Source of the DNA: an uncultured Bacteroidota bacterium
GTDB lineage: Bacteria > Bacteroidota > Bacteroidia > Bacteroidales > F082
Direction: 5' to 3'
Assembly (NCBI GenBank): GCA_913055825.1
Contig: CAJXKB010000008.1
Coordinates: 1-58,324, forward strand
DNA: 58,324 bases
The notes beneath the pieces were generated by a model. The model did no database searches and was not told the DNA's origin. It saw nothing but the letters and a program-made list of their open reading frames with translations. This document shows, one piece after another, positions 27,522 through 36,328 of this stretch (positions within the stretch are counted from its first letter, which is position 1; each line of letters starts with the position of its first letter). Both the position numbers and the translations under genes were made by a program.

Positions 27522-28175
27522 TTGAGAATATTTAACCAAATAACCGTTTTTGTATTTCTGCTTGTAAACTTACAGGTATCTAAGGTGCAGGGGCAAGCGT
27601 GGCGTTGTGTTCGAAAAACCAGGGGAGTGATTGTTTATGCTAAAAAATCAGAACATACAGGGATTAAAATTATTAAAATAGAAACTACTATTCATACTAC
27701 CTTGTCTGCTATAGTGGCTGTTATTAAAGACGCCCCCAATAATAAAAACTGGATCTATTTAAATAAGTCAGCCAAATTGTTGGAATCTGACAACCCCTTT
27801 TTCTGGGTGTATTATGGACAATCGGATGCCCCCTGGCCTGTTGCCGATCGTGATATAGTTGTACAATGTCATCTAAAACAGGATAGCGTAAATAAAATCA
27901 TTCATATTAATTCATATGCAATACCCGAATATATTCCTATCAAAGAGGGATATGTCAGAATTCCTTATTCTCTTTCTCAATGGACCATCGTTCCGGAAGA
28001 TAATGGAACCGTTCATGTGGAATTTATGGTAGAAATAAATCTTGGAGGGAAGATCCCCAAATGGATGATGAACCTGATGGCTTCCCGGGGGCCTTATGAA
28101 TCAATTATTCGATTTAGAAAACAACTCACATTGAAAAAATACAGAAATATACATTTATCCTATATTATGGATTAG
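27522..28175 (+). CDS. START-domain lipid-binding-like secreted protein
   Basis: A 217-residue protein beginning with TTG 27522 and a signal peptide (about residues 1-25). The mature region fits the START/Bet v 1-like fold: ETTIHTTLSAIVAVIKD (about 49-65), a helix-grip strand with PWPVADRDIV (about 103-112) and a long C-terminal helix. In eukaryotes such domains carry lipids or sterols; in bacteria their ligands are mostly unknown. It lies 9 bases after ribF and is probably co-transcribed, though no functional link to flavin synthesis is evident. Confidence 0.8.
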   Translation: MRIFNQITVFVFLLVNLQVSKVQGQAWRCVRKTRGVIVYAKKSEHTGIKIIKIETTIHTTLSAIVAVIKDAPNNKNWIYLNKSAKLLESDNPFFWVYYGQSDAPWPVADRDIVVQCHLKQDSVNKIIHINSYAIPEYIPIKEGYVRIPYSLSQWTIVPEDNGTVHVEFMVEINLGGKIPKWMMNLMASRGPYESIIRFRKQLTLKKYRNIHLSYIMD

Positions 28176-28239
28176 TTAGAAGTCCATTTTCACTAATTCT
28201 TTATTTTTGTGTTTTTTTTGAAATTATAAAAAGAATATT

Positions 28240-29988
28240 ATGTGTAAAAATAAGCAGCAAATAATTTTGCTTTTTACTACGGCTCTGATTTTTTTAGGTT
28301 TTAATTCCAGTGCCTGTACCAATTATTTAATTACCAAAGGAGCCTCAGCAGATGGTTCGGTAATGATTTCATACAATGCTGATTCACATGTACTTTACGG
28401 AGAGCTTTATCATTGGCCTGCCGGGGTTTGGCCCAAAGGTACTATGATGGATGTGTACGAATGGGATACCGGTAAATACCTGGGAAAAATAGAGCAGGCA
28501 CATCAAACCTACAATGTTATTGGAAATATGAACGAAAATCAGGTGTCCATTGGCGAAACCACTTACGGAGGAAAAGCTGAATTGCAACATCAGCCAACGG
28601 CTACTGTTGATTATGGTAGTTTGATCTATCTCGGTTTACAACGGGCAAAATCGGCTCGGGATGCCATTAAAATTATGACCGGCCTGGTGGCCCGTTACGG
28701 CTATTACAGCGAAGGAGAGTCTTTTTCTATTGCGGATAAAAATGAAGCCTGGATACTTGAAATGATTGGCAAAGGCAAATTTGAAAAAGGTGCTGTTTGG
28801 GTAGCCCGGCGTATTCCCGACGGTTATGTTTCAGGACATGCCAACCAGGCACGTATTACCACTTTTCCGCTCGCTGACGGGAAAACTTCCATTACTTCAA
28901 AAAATATAGATAAAATATATGATCCTTCGGTTTCAACCGTTTATGCGGATGATATAATTTCTTTTGCCCGTAACCATGGTTGGTACAAAGGAAAAAATAA
29001 GGACTTTTCTTTTTCCGATACATATGCCCCAGTTGATTTTGAAGGTGCACGCTTTTGTGAAATCAGGGTCTGGACTATGTTTAACGATGTAAAATCAGGA
29101 ATGGACAAATACTGGGATTATGCCAAAGGAAGTATTGAACATGGAAAAAAATTGGCCAATGGCGATAAAAATGTAAACGGCTATGCCACCAACCGCATGC
29201 CGCTTTGGGTAAAACCCGATAAGAAAGTTACCTTACAAGACATGATGCATTTTATGCGTAACCATTTGGAGGGTACCGAACTGGATATGAGCAAAGATGT
29301 TGGTGCCGGCCCTTTTCATTGCCCTTACCGCTGGCGTCCGCTTACCTGGAAAGTAAATGGAACGGAGTATCTTAACGAAAGAGCTACTGCTACCCAACAA
29401 ACCGGTTTTACCTTTGTGGCACAGTCGCGCAACTGGCTTCCCGACGCCATTGGTGGCATTATTTGGTGGGGCGTTGACGATGCATCCGGTACGGTTTACA
29501 TGCCCATGTATTCGAGTATAACCAAGGTTCCTGATAATTTTAAGGTGGGAAACGGCTCCATGATGAAATGGTCGGAAACATCCGGTTTTTGGATTTTTAA
29601 TCAGGTGGAGAATTTTGCTTATTCGGCATGGGACCGTATCCATCCCGATATTGTAAAAGTACAAACGAAGTTGGAGAATCAATTTATAGAAGATATTCCT
29701 GCTGTTGATGCAGGTGCCAAAGTGCTTTACGCGAAAAATCCGAAGGCCGCTGTCGAATACCTGACTACTTACAGTAACAGTATGGCTTCAAAGACGTTTA
29801 AAACCTGGAAAAACCTCTATCATTTTCTGTTTATGAAATATATGGACGGTAACATTAAAACCAAAAGGCCGCTTCCAAAAGGATACAAATATGTTACTCC
29901 CACATTGAAGCAACCGGGTTATGGTGAAGACTGGTATAAACTGATTATCGATAAAACAGGCGACCGGTTTAAGGAGCCACAAAAGTAA
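28240..29988 (+). CDS. C69-family dipeptidase (Ntn hydrolase), secreted
   Basis: A 582-residue peptidase. The signal peptide ends just before Cys26 (NSSA-CTNYL); cleavage there would expose Cys as the N-terminal nucleophile, the hallmark of C69/PepD-type Ntn hydrolases. Conserved-looking segments include SYNADSHVLYGELY (about 50) and SFSIADKNEAWILEM (about 162-176). It probably acts in the periplasm on dipeptides, but the natural substrate is not visible. A TATTTTTG box (28202-28209) lies upstream. It converges on the HIT gene. Confidence 0.9.
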   Translation: MCKNKQQIILLFTTALIFLGFNSSACTNYLITKGASADGSVMISYNADSHVLYGELYHWPAGVWPKGTMMDVYEWDTGKYLGKIEQAHQTYNVIGNMNENQVSIGETTYGGKAELQHQPTATVDYGSLIYLGLQRAKSARDAIKIMTGLVARYGYYSEGESFSIADKNEAWILEMIGKGKFEKGAVWVARRIPDGYVSGHANQARITTFPLADGKTSITSKNIDKIYDPSVSTVYADDIISFARNHGWYKGKNKDFSFSDTYAPVDFEGARFCEIRVWTMFNDVKSGMDKYWDYAKGSIEHGKKLANGDKNVNGYATNRMPLWVKPDKKVTLQDMMHFMRNHLEGTELDMSKDVGAGPFHCPYRWRPLTWKVNGTEYLNERATATQQTGFTFVAQSRNWLPDAIGGIIWWGVDDASGTVYMPMYSSITKVPDNFKVGNGSMMKWSETSGFWIFNQVENFAYSAWDRIHPDIVKVQTKLENQFIEDIPAVDAGAKVLYAKNPKAAVEYLTTYSNSMASKTFKTWKNLYHFLFMKYMDGNIKTKRPLPKGYKYVTPTLKQPGYGEDWYKLIIDKTGDRFKEPQK

Positions 29989-29994
29989 ATGAAT

Positions 29995-30024
29995 AAAAAA
30001 GCATGGCTAATAACACGCTTTTTT
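29995..30024. terminator. Putative terminator between convergent genes
   Basis: An A/T-rich inverted repeat (29995-30002 with 30017-30024, AAAAAAGC/GCTTTTTT) lies just after the C69 peptidase stop and before the HIT gene end. It has T-runs on both sides and could serve both genes. The stem is weak, with only two G-C pairs. Confidence 0.4.
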
Positions 30025-30037
30025 TATATCTCATTTT

Positions 30038-30439
30038 TTACATCTTTTCATAAGCAGCCCTGATTTCAGCAGCAATTTGTTCAAACTCTTCCTGACTGAA
30101 TTTTAGCTTTGGCTGCTTAAAATCCATATCGTAAAGACCATTTATCGGAATCAGGTGAATGTGGGCATGGGGCACTTCGAGGCCGATAACAGTAATGCCC
30201 ATGCGTTTGCATGGCACCACCGATTCGATGGCTTTTCCCACCTTTTTGGCAAAAGAAAACAGTCCCTTGTAAAGCTCATCTTCAATATCAAAAATATAAT
30301 CAATTTGCTTTTTAGGAATCACCAGTGTATGCCCTTTTGCCAACGGGTTAATGTCAAGAAAAGCATAATAATCAGTTGTTTCTGCTATTTTATAAGAAGG
30401 GATTTCGCCTTTTACAATTTTTGTGAAAATACTTGCCAT
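30038..30439 (-). CDS. HIT-family nucleotide hydrolase/transferase
   Basis: A 133-residue protein with the histidine-triad motif HAHIHLIPI near residue 96. The catalytic His is the middle residue of the triad. The N-terminal IFTKIVKGEIPSYKI is the typical HINT-branch start. Such enzymes hydrolyse purine nucleoside phosphoramidates or related nucleotides. It lies 56 bases after greA on the same strand; this greA-HIT pairing is common in Bacteroidota. Confidence 0.93.
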   Translation of the reverse strand: MASIFTKIVKGEIPSYKIAETTDYYAFLDINPLAKGHTLVIPKKQIDYIFDIEDELYKGLFSFAKKVGKAIESVVPCKRMGITVIGLEVPHAHIHLIPINGLYDMDFKQPKLKFSQEEFEQIAAEIRAAYEKM

Positions 30440-30495
30440 GATCAGTTTTTTTCAAAAATACAAAATGATTTGATGAATTTCAATAAAAGACCGGA

Positions 30496-30969
30496 TTAAC
30501 GGCTTACTTCTACAATTTCAAATTCGAGGATTCCTGCAGGAACTGAAATTTCGACTTTGTCACCGACCGTTTTACCCAACAATCCTTTGGCAATGGGTGA
30601 GCTTATCGATATTTTACCTGATTTCAGGTCAGCTTCCTTTTCGGGAACGAGCATGTAATTCATGGTAGCACCATTTTTCAGGTTCTTGATTTTCACTTTT
30701 GAAAGAATCAAAACCTTGGAGGCATCCATTTTCGATTCGTCGATTATACGTGCATGGCTTATGATATCGCGCAATTTCGATATTTTTAGTTCGAGCAGGC
30801 CCTGGGCCTCTTTGGCGGCATCATATTCTGCATTTTCCGACAAGTCGCCTTTGTCACGGGCTTCGGCAATGGCTTCTGATATTTTTTTCCGTTCCACAGT
30901 AGTCATATATTCCAGCTCATCACGCAATTTCTGCAAGCCTTCTTCGGTATAATATTTTGATTCTGCCAT
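30496..30969 (-). CDS. greA: Transcription elongation factor GreA
   Basis: Rescues backtracked RNA polymerase by stimulating transcript cleavage. The 157-residue protein has an N-terminal coiled coil with the acidic tip DKGDLSENAEYDAAKE (about 39-54), whose Asp and Glu reach the polymerase active site, and a C-terminal FKBP-like domain (about 80-157, including SPIAKGLLGKTVGD). Length and motifs are standard. Confidence 0.97.
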   Translation of the reverse strand: MAESKYYTEEGLQKLRDELEYMTTVERKKISEAIAEARDKGDLSENAEYDAAKEAQGLLELKISKLRDIISHARIIDESKMDASKVLILSKVKIKNLKNGATMNYMLVPEKEADLKSGKISISSPIAKGLLGKTVGDKVEISVPAGILEFEIVEVSR

Positions 30970-31009
30970 GATGTTAATTTTTTTTGGTTCAATCGATTAA
31001 ATGACAAAA

Positions 31010-31034
31010 GACTCCTCTTTAAAAGAAAGGAGCC
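31010..31034 (-). terminator. Weak intrinsic terminator
   Basis: A 7-bp stem (31010-31016 with 31028-31034, one G-U pair on the minus-strand RNA) is followed by TTTT. It lies about 50 bases past the end of the gene at 31084-31533 and probably ends the PorW/bactofilin/AtpZ transcript. Confidence 0.45.
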
Positions 31035-31083
31035 TTTACCGGCTGCAAAGATACAAATTTAAGTAAATAGCAATAAATTTGTT

Positions 31084-31533
31084 TTATTCGTAGGGCCGGT
31101 GGAGTATTTCAGAATAAATTACGGCTTTTCGTAAATTTATACGGCTTGTTTTTTTTCGTTTTTTCATGGCTTCTTGCTCGAAAAACGAAGATGTAGGAGA
31201 AGGTTCCGTTACCGGGACACCTTCCTGAACTGATAATTTTTTGCCCGGATCAGGGCTTGGCTCAATGGTTTTGTCAGGTGTTTTTTCGAATACATCAAGA
31301 ATCTCAGGTTCAGGCACTCTTGTGTCAAAGGTTTCATCACTTTCAGGTTGAGGCACTGTTTCCTGATTAAAATCTTCCAAAAGGTCATCAAAAAATGAAG
31401 ACTTTTTTTGTACGGGTTCCGCTTTTTGGTCCTGTTTTTTGTTTTTGTTGGCACCTTTGTAAATGGAATAAACTATCCAGGCAATACCCAGCAACACATA
31501 AAACCAATTTTCCACACCACATTGAACCAACAT
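31084..31533 (-). CDS. Single-span membrane protein of unknown function
   Basis: A 149-residue protein with one N-terminal membrane helix (about residues 9-26) followed by a Lys/Glu/Pro-rich, probably disordered middle. The C-terminal 20 residues (INLRKAVIYSEILHRPYE) look conserved; I recall similar tails on small Bacteroidota proteins. It is last in the run of minus-strand genes below the PorW-like gene. A role cannot be assigned. Confidence 0.65.
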   Translation of the reverse strand: MLVQCGVENWFYVLLGIAWIVYSIYKGANKNKKQDQKAEPVQKKSSFFDDLLEDFNQETVPQPESDETFDTRVPEPEILDVFEKTPDKTIEPSPDPGKKLSVQEGVPVTEPSPTSSFFEQEAMKKRKKTSRINLRKAVIYSEILHRPYE

Positions 31534-31583
31534 GTTTTTTGTTTTTAGATGCTATAAAATTACGAAAAAATCTCATGCGAAAT

Positions 31584-31970
31584 TTAAAGCTTTTTGTTTG
31601 CCTTGTTAAGTGAAACCACTTCGTAAGCCGTAAAAAACAAATAGTAAACAAAAAAAGTAATCACAAAGGAACCTGCATCATTACGGTTTAAGTATGCATA
31701 AATAAAGATAATTATGGAAAAAAGAACCAATTTTAAGAAGTTAATAATCATATAGGTATTGGTAAAACGGCTTATTTTTCCGTGAAGGCTCTTCAGAATG
31801 GCATAAAAAGTGAACAGGGTAAACAGATAAAAAAATAGCAGGATATACGGATAAACGGGGGTAATTTTTAACTGCGGAAGCCATTGTGCCACGCCAAAAC
31901 TTATTAAAACCAGCAAAAGAGTGTAAAGGCTAAAGCCCAAAGTGAATTTTATTTTTTCTGATTGTAGCAT
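31584..31970 (-). CDS. Four-helix membrane protein, AtpI-like position
   Basis: A 128-residue, strongly hydrophobic protein with about four membrane helices (about 10-30, 41-61, 74-92, 97-117). It lies 14 bases after the AtpZ-like gene. In many Bacteroidota a small membrane protein of this kind lies between AtpZ and atpB; atpB is not present here. Function unknown; an ATP-synthase-assembly role is only inferred from position. Confidence 0.65.
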   Translation of the reverse strand: MLQSEKIKFTLGFSLYTLLLVLISFGVAQWLPQLKITPVYPYILLFFYLFTLFTFYAILKSLHGKISRFTNTYMIINFLKLVLFSIIIFIYAYLNRNDAGSFVITFFVYYLFFTAYEVVSLNKANKKL

Positions 31971-31984
31971 CTGATTGTACTATT

Positions 31985-32212
31985 TTATGGGTTATTTTTA
32001 AACAAGTCGCGGATGCCGTAAATTACAGCCAGCACTACTGCTAAAATAGTAAGTAACAGCGTGAAAACCGGAAATTTCCAGTTTACCCATTTGTCAAGTT
32101 CGCGCCCGCCAAAAGCTCCCGCAAGAATAATCAGCCCCATTTGAAAAGCCAGGGCCGAATAAATGGCATAAAATTTAAGCGGGTTTTTTTTGTCCTTTTT
32201 TTTGTCTTTCAT
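31985..32212 (-). CDS. AtpZ/AtpI-like small membrane protein
   Basis: From ATG 32212 a 75-residue protein: a Lys-rich start, then two membrane helices (about 12-33 and 44-66) with a GGRELDKWVN loop, the pattern of AtpZ/AtpI proteins that assist the F-type ATP synthase or carry Mg/Ca. The frame opens to 32296, but that part overlaps the bactofilin gene and is unlikely to be translated; ATG 32218 is also possible. The start overlaps the bactofilin end by about 38 bases, suggesting translational coupling. Confidence 0.7.
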   Translation of the reverse strand: MKDKKKDKKNPLKFYAIYSALAFQMGLIILAGAFGGRELDKWVNWKFPVFTLLLTILAVVLAVIYGIRDLFKNNP

Positions 32213-32576
32213 TAACATCTGTGCTGCCCGTCTTTTCCATGGTGCAACTTCCTGTGAACAAGGCACCGGGTTCAATGGAAATTTTTTTCGTAACAATATC
32301 GCCGGTAAACTTTGACGATGCTTTCAGTAACGTTAATTCCTGCACGGTTAGCGTAGCTTTTACCTCACCCGAAATGTCCGCTTTGTGACATGTTATTTCA
32401 CCATCAACATGGCCTTTTTCTCCAATAACAACCTTACCTTTAGCAATGATGGTTCCCGACATCCAACCATCAATTCTTACATCGCCATCTGATTCAATTT
32501 TACCCGTAAGACGTGTTCCCTGCGAAAGAATATTGGGAACCTGTGAATCATTCGTCCCATTTGAATACTTCTTCAT
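32175..32576 (-). CDS. Bactofilin (polymer-forming cytoskeletal protein)
   Basis: A 133-residue bactofilin. Short, glycine-spaced beta-helix repeats fill residues 15-110 (GTRLTGKIESDGDVRIDG, GEKGHVDGEITCHKADISGE). Bactofilins polymerise without nucleotides and organise envelope or cell-shape factors. It directly follows the PorW/SprE-like gene (one base between them), as often seen in this phylum, so the two may be co-translated. Confidence 0.9.
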   Translation of the reverse strand: MKKYSNGTNDSQVPNILSQGTRLTGKIESDGDVRIDGWMSGTIIAKGKVVIGEKGHVDGEITCHKADISGEVKATLTVQELTLLKASSKFTGDIVTKKISIEPGALFTGSCTMEKTGSTDVNERQKKGQKKPA

Positions 32577-32577
32577 T

Positions 32578-35247
32578 TTATTTTTGATTTTGATTTGTTT
32601 GCTGATAATATTTTTTAAAAAATTGCTGATAAATATCCAAATTTTTGTCCCTGTAAAATACAGGATAATTTTTATCTGAAATAATTAATATACGGTAATT
32701 TTTCATTTCGATACCCGAAAACACATATGAATTTTGTTGTAACGTGTTGTAATATTTTTGTGCTTCCGCCAAATTCATTTTTCCAATGGTAATCAGTGTG
32801 GATTGATCATCAAGGGCCAGGCTGTTTATTTTTAAGGGTAATTGTTTAAAATAGTTGTGGTTGAAATCGGATAACCGAATAACAAGGGCGTTAATCTGCA
32901 CCTTTTTATTATTGGCAATCACCATCACAAATTGTGGGCTGCCGGCATCAAACACATAATCGCCGATTCCTTTTTGTTTTTTGCTTTTGGCCAGCATGGC
33001 TGCATGTTCCTGAGCGCTGATGCCAATGCCATATTCTTTTTGCAGCATTTTTATGATTGCTTGCGCCCGTGGTATGATTTTGTTTTTGGGATATTTCTCA
33101 ACCAGTCGTTGAAGATGGTTATATAAACTATCGGGGACTTCTGTTTTCCCAATTGCAAGGGCTTGTAAGAACATAAATTTCGGAGTAAGCACCGTGTCAG
33201 GCGCAAACTGGTTTAGCGCTCTTCGAGCGTACGAAAGTGCCCGGTAGTATTGTTCATGCTTGTAAGCTTCATAAGTGCGATAGTACAGTTTCTCAGCTTC
33301 CAGCTGTTTTTGCTCCAGCTTTTTATAAAAATCAGGGTCTGAAATAACCTTGGCATACAGACTGTTGGGATAGTTTTGAAGAATCTGTTGTTTGTAGGCC
33401 TGTGCAGGCTTATCTTTATGTAAACCGGAATAAATTTTATATAAATGGTACCAGGTTTCCAACCGGTACGGATTATCAGGATAACGTTTGTCAAAACGTG
33501 AATAAATATCCTGTGCATGAATGGTATCGTGCAATTCTTCGAGATACAAAAATCCAAGTTTGTTAAAAGCCTCAATAATCAATGAGTCGGAAATACGGAA
33601 ATCCTGCGGGGTTTTTGGTAATCCTTTCAGATAAAATGCCCTTTGGGTGGGGTCTTTATCAGGGATCAACTTATTTTTACTGCCGGTATTCCGGCCTGTC
33701 GTTGTGGTATTAGCTTCTATTGTAATGTTTTCAATCAGTTGCTTATCGCTGATAAACCAAAGGTCTTCCAATTTACGGTTACCCCAGCGTTTCAAAAATT
33801 CGGAATACCCTTTCGATTTGGCTGCCGTATTATAAAAATACCAGCCTCCGTTGCCGGGAGTAAAGCCCGAAGGTGCTTTTACGCTTCCTGAAAAAGAAGC
33901 ATTAGCAGCTGATATTTCGGCTTCTTTTTTCTTTTCGGCCTGTGCTTTTTTGTACAACTTTATTTTATTGTCGAGTAAAGCATAAAGTGTTGTGGTATCC
34001 ATATGTGCAAGCCGTTGCAGGCTGTCCTGAATATAAATGGTCTGCAAATAATTTACCATTCTCGATAAAACACCCGCAGTCATAACCACTTGGTCGTAAT
34101 TGGGAAAGTCTTTGGGTAAAAACCTGACGGCGGTATCATAATATGCTTTGGCTGTTACATATTTTCCGGTATTAAACAGCAGGTCGGCCAGTTTTAACGA
34201 GGAAGTAGATTTTTGGAATTTATTGTCTTTGCTGTTACCAACCGATAATTTTAAATAATGAATCTCCAGGCTGTCCTGATGATTTTTTTCGGCCACATCG
34301 GCTAAAGCAAAATAAATTTGATCAAGAAAATCGTGATACTGATTTTTTTTGGCCATTTTTTTCAACGTGTTTACAATGTATTTTTTATTGCCATTGGCTG
34401 CATCGTAACTGGTGGCCAGGTTTAAACGGGCTTCAAAAGCCATCTGAAACGGAGGGTTTCGTTTGATAACCTGTTTGTAATAGTTTCCGGCAAGTTTTAA
34501 ATTTCCGTCCTTTTGGTTAATTTGCCCCATGATAAACAAAATCCGGCTCTTTAAATCACGGTCTTTGCAAACGCGCAAGCTTCTCTCCAAAAAAGGATAA
34601 GCTGCGGCAGTGTTGTGTTTGGCCAGATAAAAATCAGCCTGCACCAACGGGAGTTTGTTTTCAACATCGAGGGGAAAATTATTTTCTGTTTCCTTACTAT
34701 TTAAAAAGTTGAGGGCCGCATCTGCTTTTTCAAAATGTTGTGTTTCGATGGCTGTTTTGGCAAGCCAAAGGATACCGAGGTAGTGAATAGGCAGGAAATT
34801 GAATTTCTTGGAAACAAAATCGAATACCCGCCGGGCTGCTGTGTAATTATGCTGATAAAAGTATGCCCGACCCATCATCAAATAGCTTTCTGTAACCCAA
34901 TGTACCTGCTCTTTTCCATTAAAAACCATCGAATGATGCTGAATAGCCAGCGATGCTTTTTGCAGGGTCCGGTTCATTTTAGAATGCATTTGTTTGGCAA
35001 GCTTTTGGTCGCCATAATTATAAACCCTGAGGATATGCTGGTAATTGTCTTTCCGGTTTCTGAGCATAAAGACAATACCCTCCTGCATATTGTTCATGCC
35101 ATTCCAATATACGTTATAATGGCTGGTCAAGTTATGATAACCACGTGCTGCTGCTGTGTTTCGCCTGGTGGAACACCCCGAAAAGCTCAGTAGCCAGATA
35201 GCAATTAACACAAATAAAAGAGTGATCTGTATTTGTTTCGATTTCAA
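32578..35247 (-). CDS. PorW/SprE-like type IX secretion lipoprotein (TPR)
   Basis: An 889-residue predicted lipoprotein (lipobox FSGC, Cys25) made largely of TPR helices (about 100-430 and 560-740), with a C-terminal domain of about 120 residues. The N-terminal RRNTAAARGYHNLTSHYNVY segment fits SprE/PorW, the periplasmic lipoprotein that links the type IX secretion core to its motor. Length is close to SprE of gliding flavobacteria. A functional type IX system is also supported by the C-terminal sorting domain of the protein at 52576-56538. The gene heads the bactofilin/AtpZ-like unit. Confidence 0.82.
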   Translation of the reverse strand: MKSKQIQITLLFVLIAIWLLSFSGCSTRRNTAAARGYHNLTSHYNVYWNGMNNMQEGIVFMLRNRKDNYQHILRVYNYGDQKLAKQMHSKMNRTLQKASLAIQHHSMVFNGKEQVHWVTESYLMMGRAYFYQHNYTAARRVFDFVSKKFNFLPIHYLGILWLAKTAIETQHFEKADAALNFLNSKETENNFPLDVENKLPLVQADFYLAKHNTAAAYPFLERSLRVCKDRDLKSRILFIMGQINQKDGNLKLAGNYYKQVIKRNPPFQMAFEARLNLATSYDAANGNKKYIVNTLKKMAKKNQYHDFLDQIYFALADVAEKNHQDSLEIHYLKLSVGNSKDNKFQKSTSSLKLADLLFNTGKYVTAKAYYDTAVRFLPKDFPNYDQVVMTAGVLSRMVNYLQTIYIQDSLQRLAHMDTTTLYALLDNKIKLYKKAQAEKKKEAEISAANASFSGSVKAPSGFTPGNGGWYFYNTAAKSKGYSEFLKRWGNRKLEDLWFISDKQLIENITIEANTTTTGRNTGSKNKLIPDKDPTQRAFYLKGLPKTPQDFRISDSLIIEAFNKLGFLYLEELHDTIHAQDIYSRFDKRYPDNPYRLETWYHLYKIYSGLHKDKPAQAYKQQILQNYPNSLYAKVISDPDFYKKLEQKQLEAEKLYYRTYEAYKHEQYYRALSYARRALNQFAPDTVLTPKFMFLQALAIGKTEVPDSLYNHLQRLVEKYPKNKIIPRAQAIIKMLQKEYGIGISAQEHAAMLAKSKKQKGIGDYVFDAGSPQFVMVIANNKKVQINALVIRLSDFNHNYFKQLPLKINSLALDDQSTLITIGKMNLAEAQKYYNTLQQNSYVFSGIEMKNYRILIISDKNYPVFYRDKNLDIYQQFFKKYYQQTNQNQK

Positions 35248-35427
35248 AATAATTCTTTACTTAGATAACGGTTTTAAGAAAATTTAGTTTACAAAAAAAG
35301 CAAAATTAGTGATTTATCCCGTAATTTCAGCATAGCCCGGGCTTGATTTGTATTTGAAGATCGCTAAAAGAACATGCCCCGAATTCCTAAAACTTATTGT
35401 TACCTTTGCCCCGGTTAATCAACACGG

Positions 35428-36315
35428 ATGTTACAAAGTCAGAAAAACGAGAAATGGTACCGTAAATTACGGATAAAATACCGCCTTGTACTTTTTAATG
35501 AAACTACTTTTGAAGAGCGGTTCGGTTTTCGCCTTACGCGTTTAAACGTAATCAGTCTTGTGGTAGGTTTGGGTGTAATATTTTTTGTGTTGACCTATTT
35601 TCTCATCGCCTATACATCGTTGCGCGAATATATTCCGGGTTACCCTGACATTCAGCAAAAAAAAGAACTTTATCGTTTGAGCCGTACGGCTGATTCATTA
35701 TTGGCCGATGCGCATAAAAAGAGTGTTTATATTGAAAATATTAAGCGCCTTATGGAAGGGCGGCCCATTAAAGAAAATTATTCAGAACCGGAAGTGTCAA
35801 CAAAAAAATACGATACTATCACCGATAAACGTTCAAAGCAGGACAGCCTATTGAGAGTTTCGTTTGAAAACCAAACCCGGTTCAGTCTATATTCGAAAGA
35901 ACCGATAGTTTCAGGTTTTGATGAGAGCGGCGCGTTAATTCAAAACCAAAATTTTTACAAGCCAATTAATGGAATTATCACCGCTAAATTTAATCCACTT
36001 GGGCGGCATTATGGAATCGACATTGTAGCCTCGCACAACGAGGCGGTGAAGTCCGTTTTAAATGGTACGGTAATTATGTCCGGCTGGACCCTCGAAACCG
36101 GTTATATTATTGTATTACAGCATGCCGGCAATTTAATTTCGGTTTACAAACACAATGCTGCATTACTCAAACATGAAGGAGATGTGGTAAAAGCCGGCGA
36201 GCCCATTGCCATTGTCGGAAATTCGGGTGAAATTACCACCGGGCCTCATTTGCATTTTGAGCTTTGGTATAACGGCAACCCCGTTGACCCGACCAATTAT
36301 ATTAATTTCAACTGA
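35428..36315 (+). CDS. M23-family metallopeptidase (LytM-type), membrane-anchored
   Basis: A 295-residue protein with one N-terminal membrane helix (about residues 40-63), a coiled region and a C-terminal LytM domain (about 185-290). Zinc ligands are visible: His and Asp in RHYGIDIV and the HLHFELW motif near the end. It would cut peptidoglycan cross-links or regulate such cutting. A TACCTTTG box at 35401-35408 is a candidate -7 element. The gene overlaps no reading start of dxr; the GTG start of dxr follows 13 bases later. Confidence 0.88.
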   Translation: MLQSQKNEKWYRKLRIKYRLVLFNETTFEERFGFRLTRLNVISLVVGLGVIFFVLTYFLIAYTSLREYIPGYPDIQQKKELYRLSRTADSLLADAHKKSVYIENIKRLMEGRPIKENYSEPEVSTKKYDTITDKRSKQDSLLRVSFENQTRFSLYSKEPIVSGFDESGALIQNQNFYKPINGIITAKFNPLGRHYGIDIVASHNEAVKSVLNGTVIMSGWTLETGYIIVLQHAGNLISVYKHNAALLKHEGDVVKAGEPIAIVGNSGEITTGPHLHFELWYNGNPVDPTNYINFN

Positions 36316-36328
36316 TGCAAAAAGAATA

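Noticed and set aside
36206-36328. dxr start inside the M23 peptidase gene
   Set aside because: The extra residues do not resemble Dxr; the GTG at 36329 gives the family length and correct NADPH loop position.
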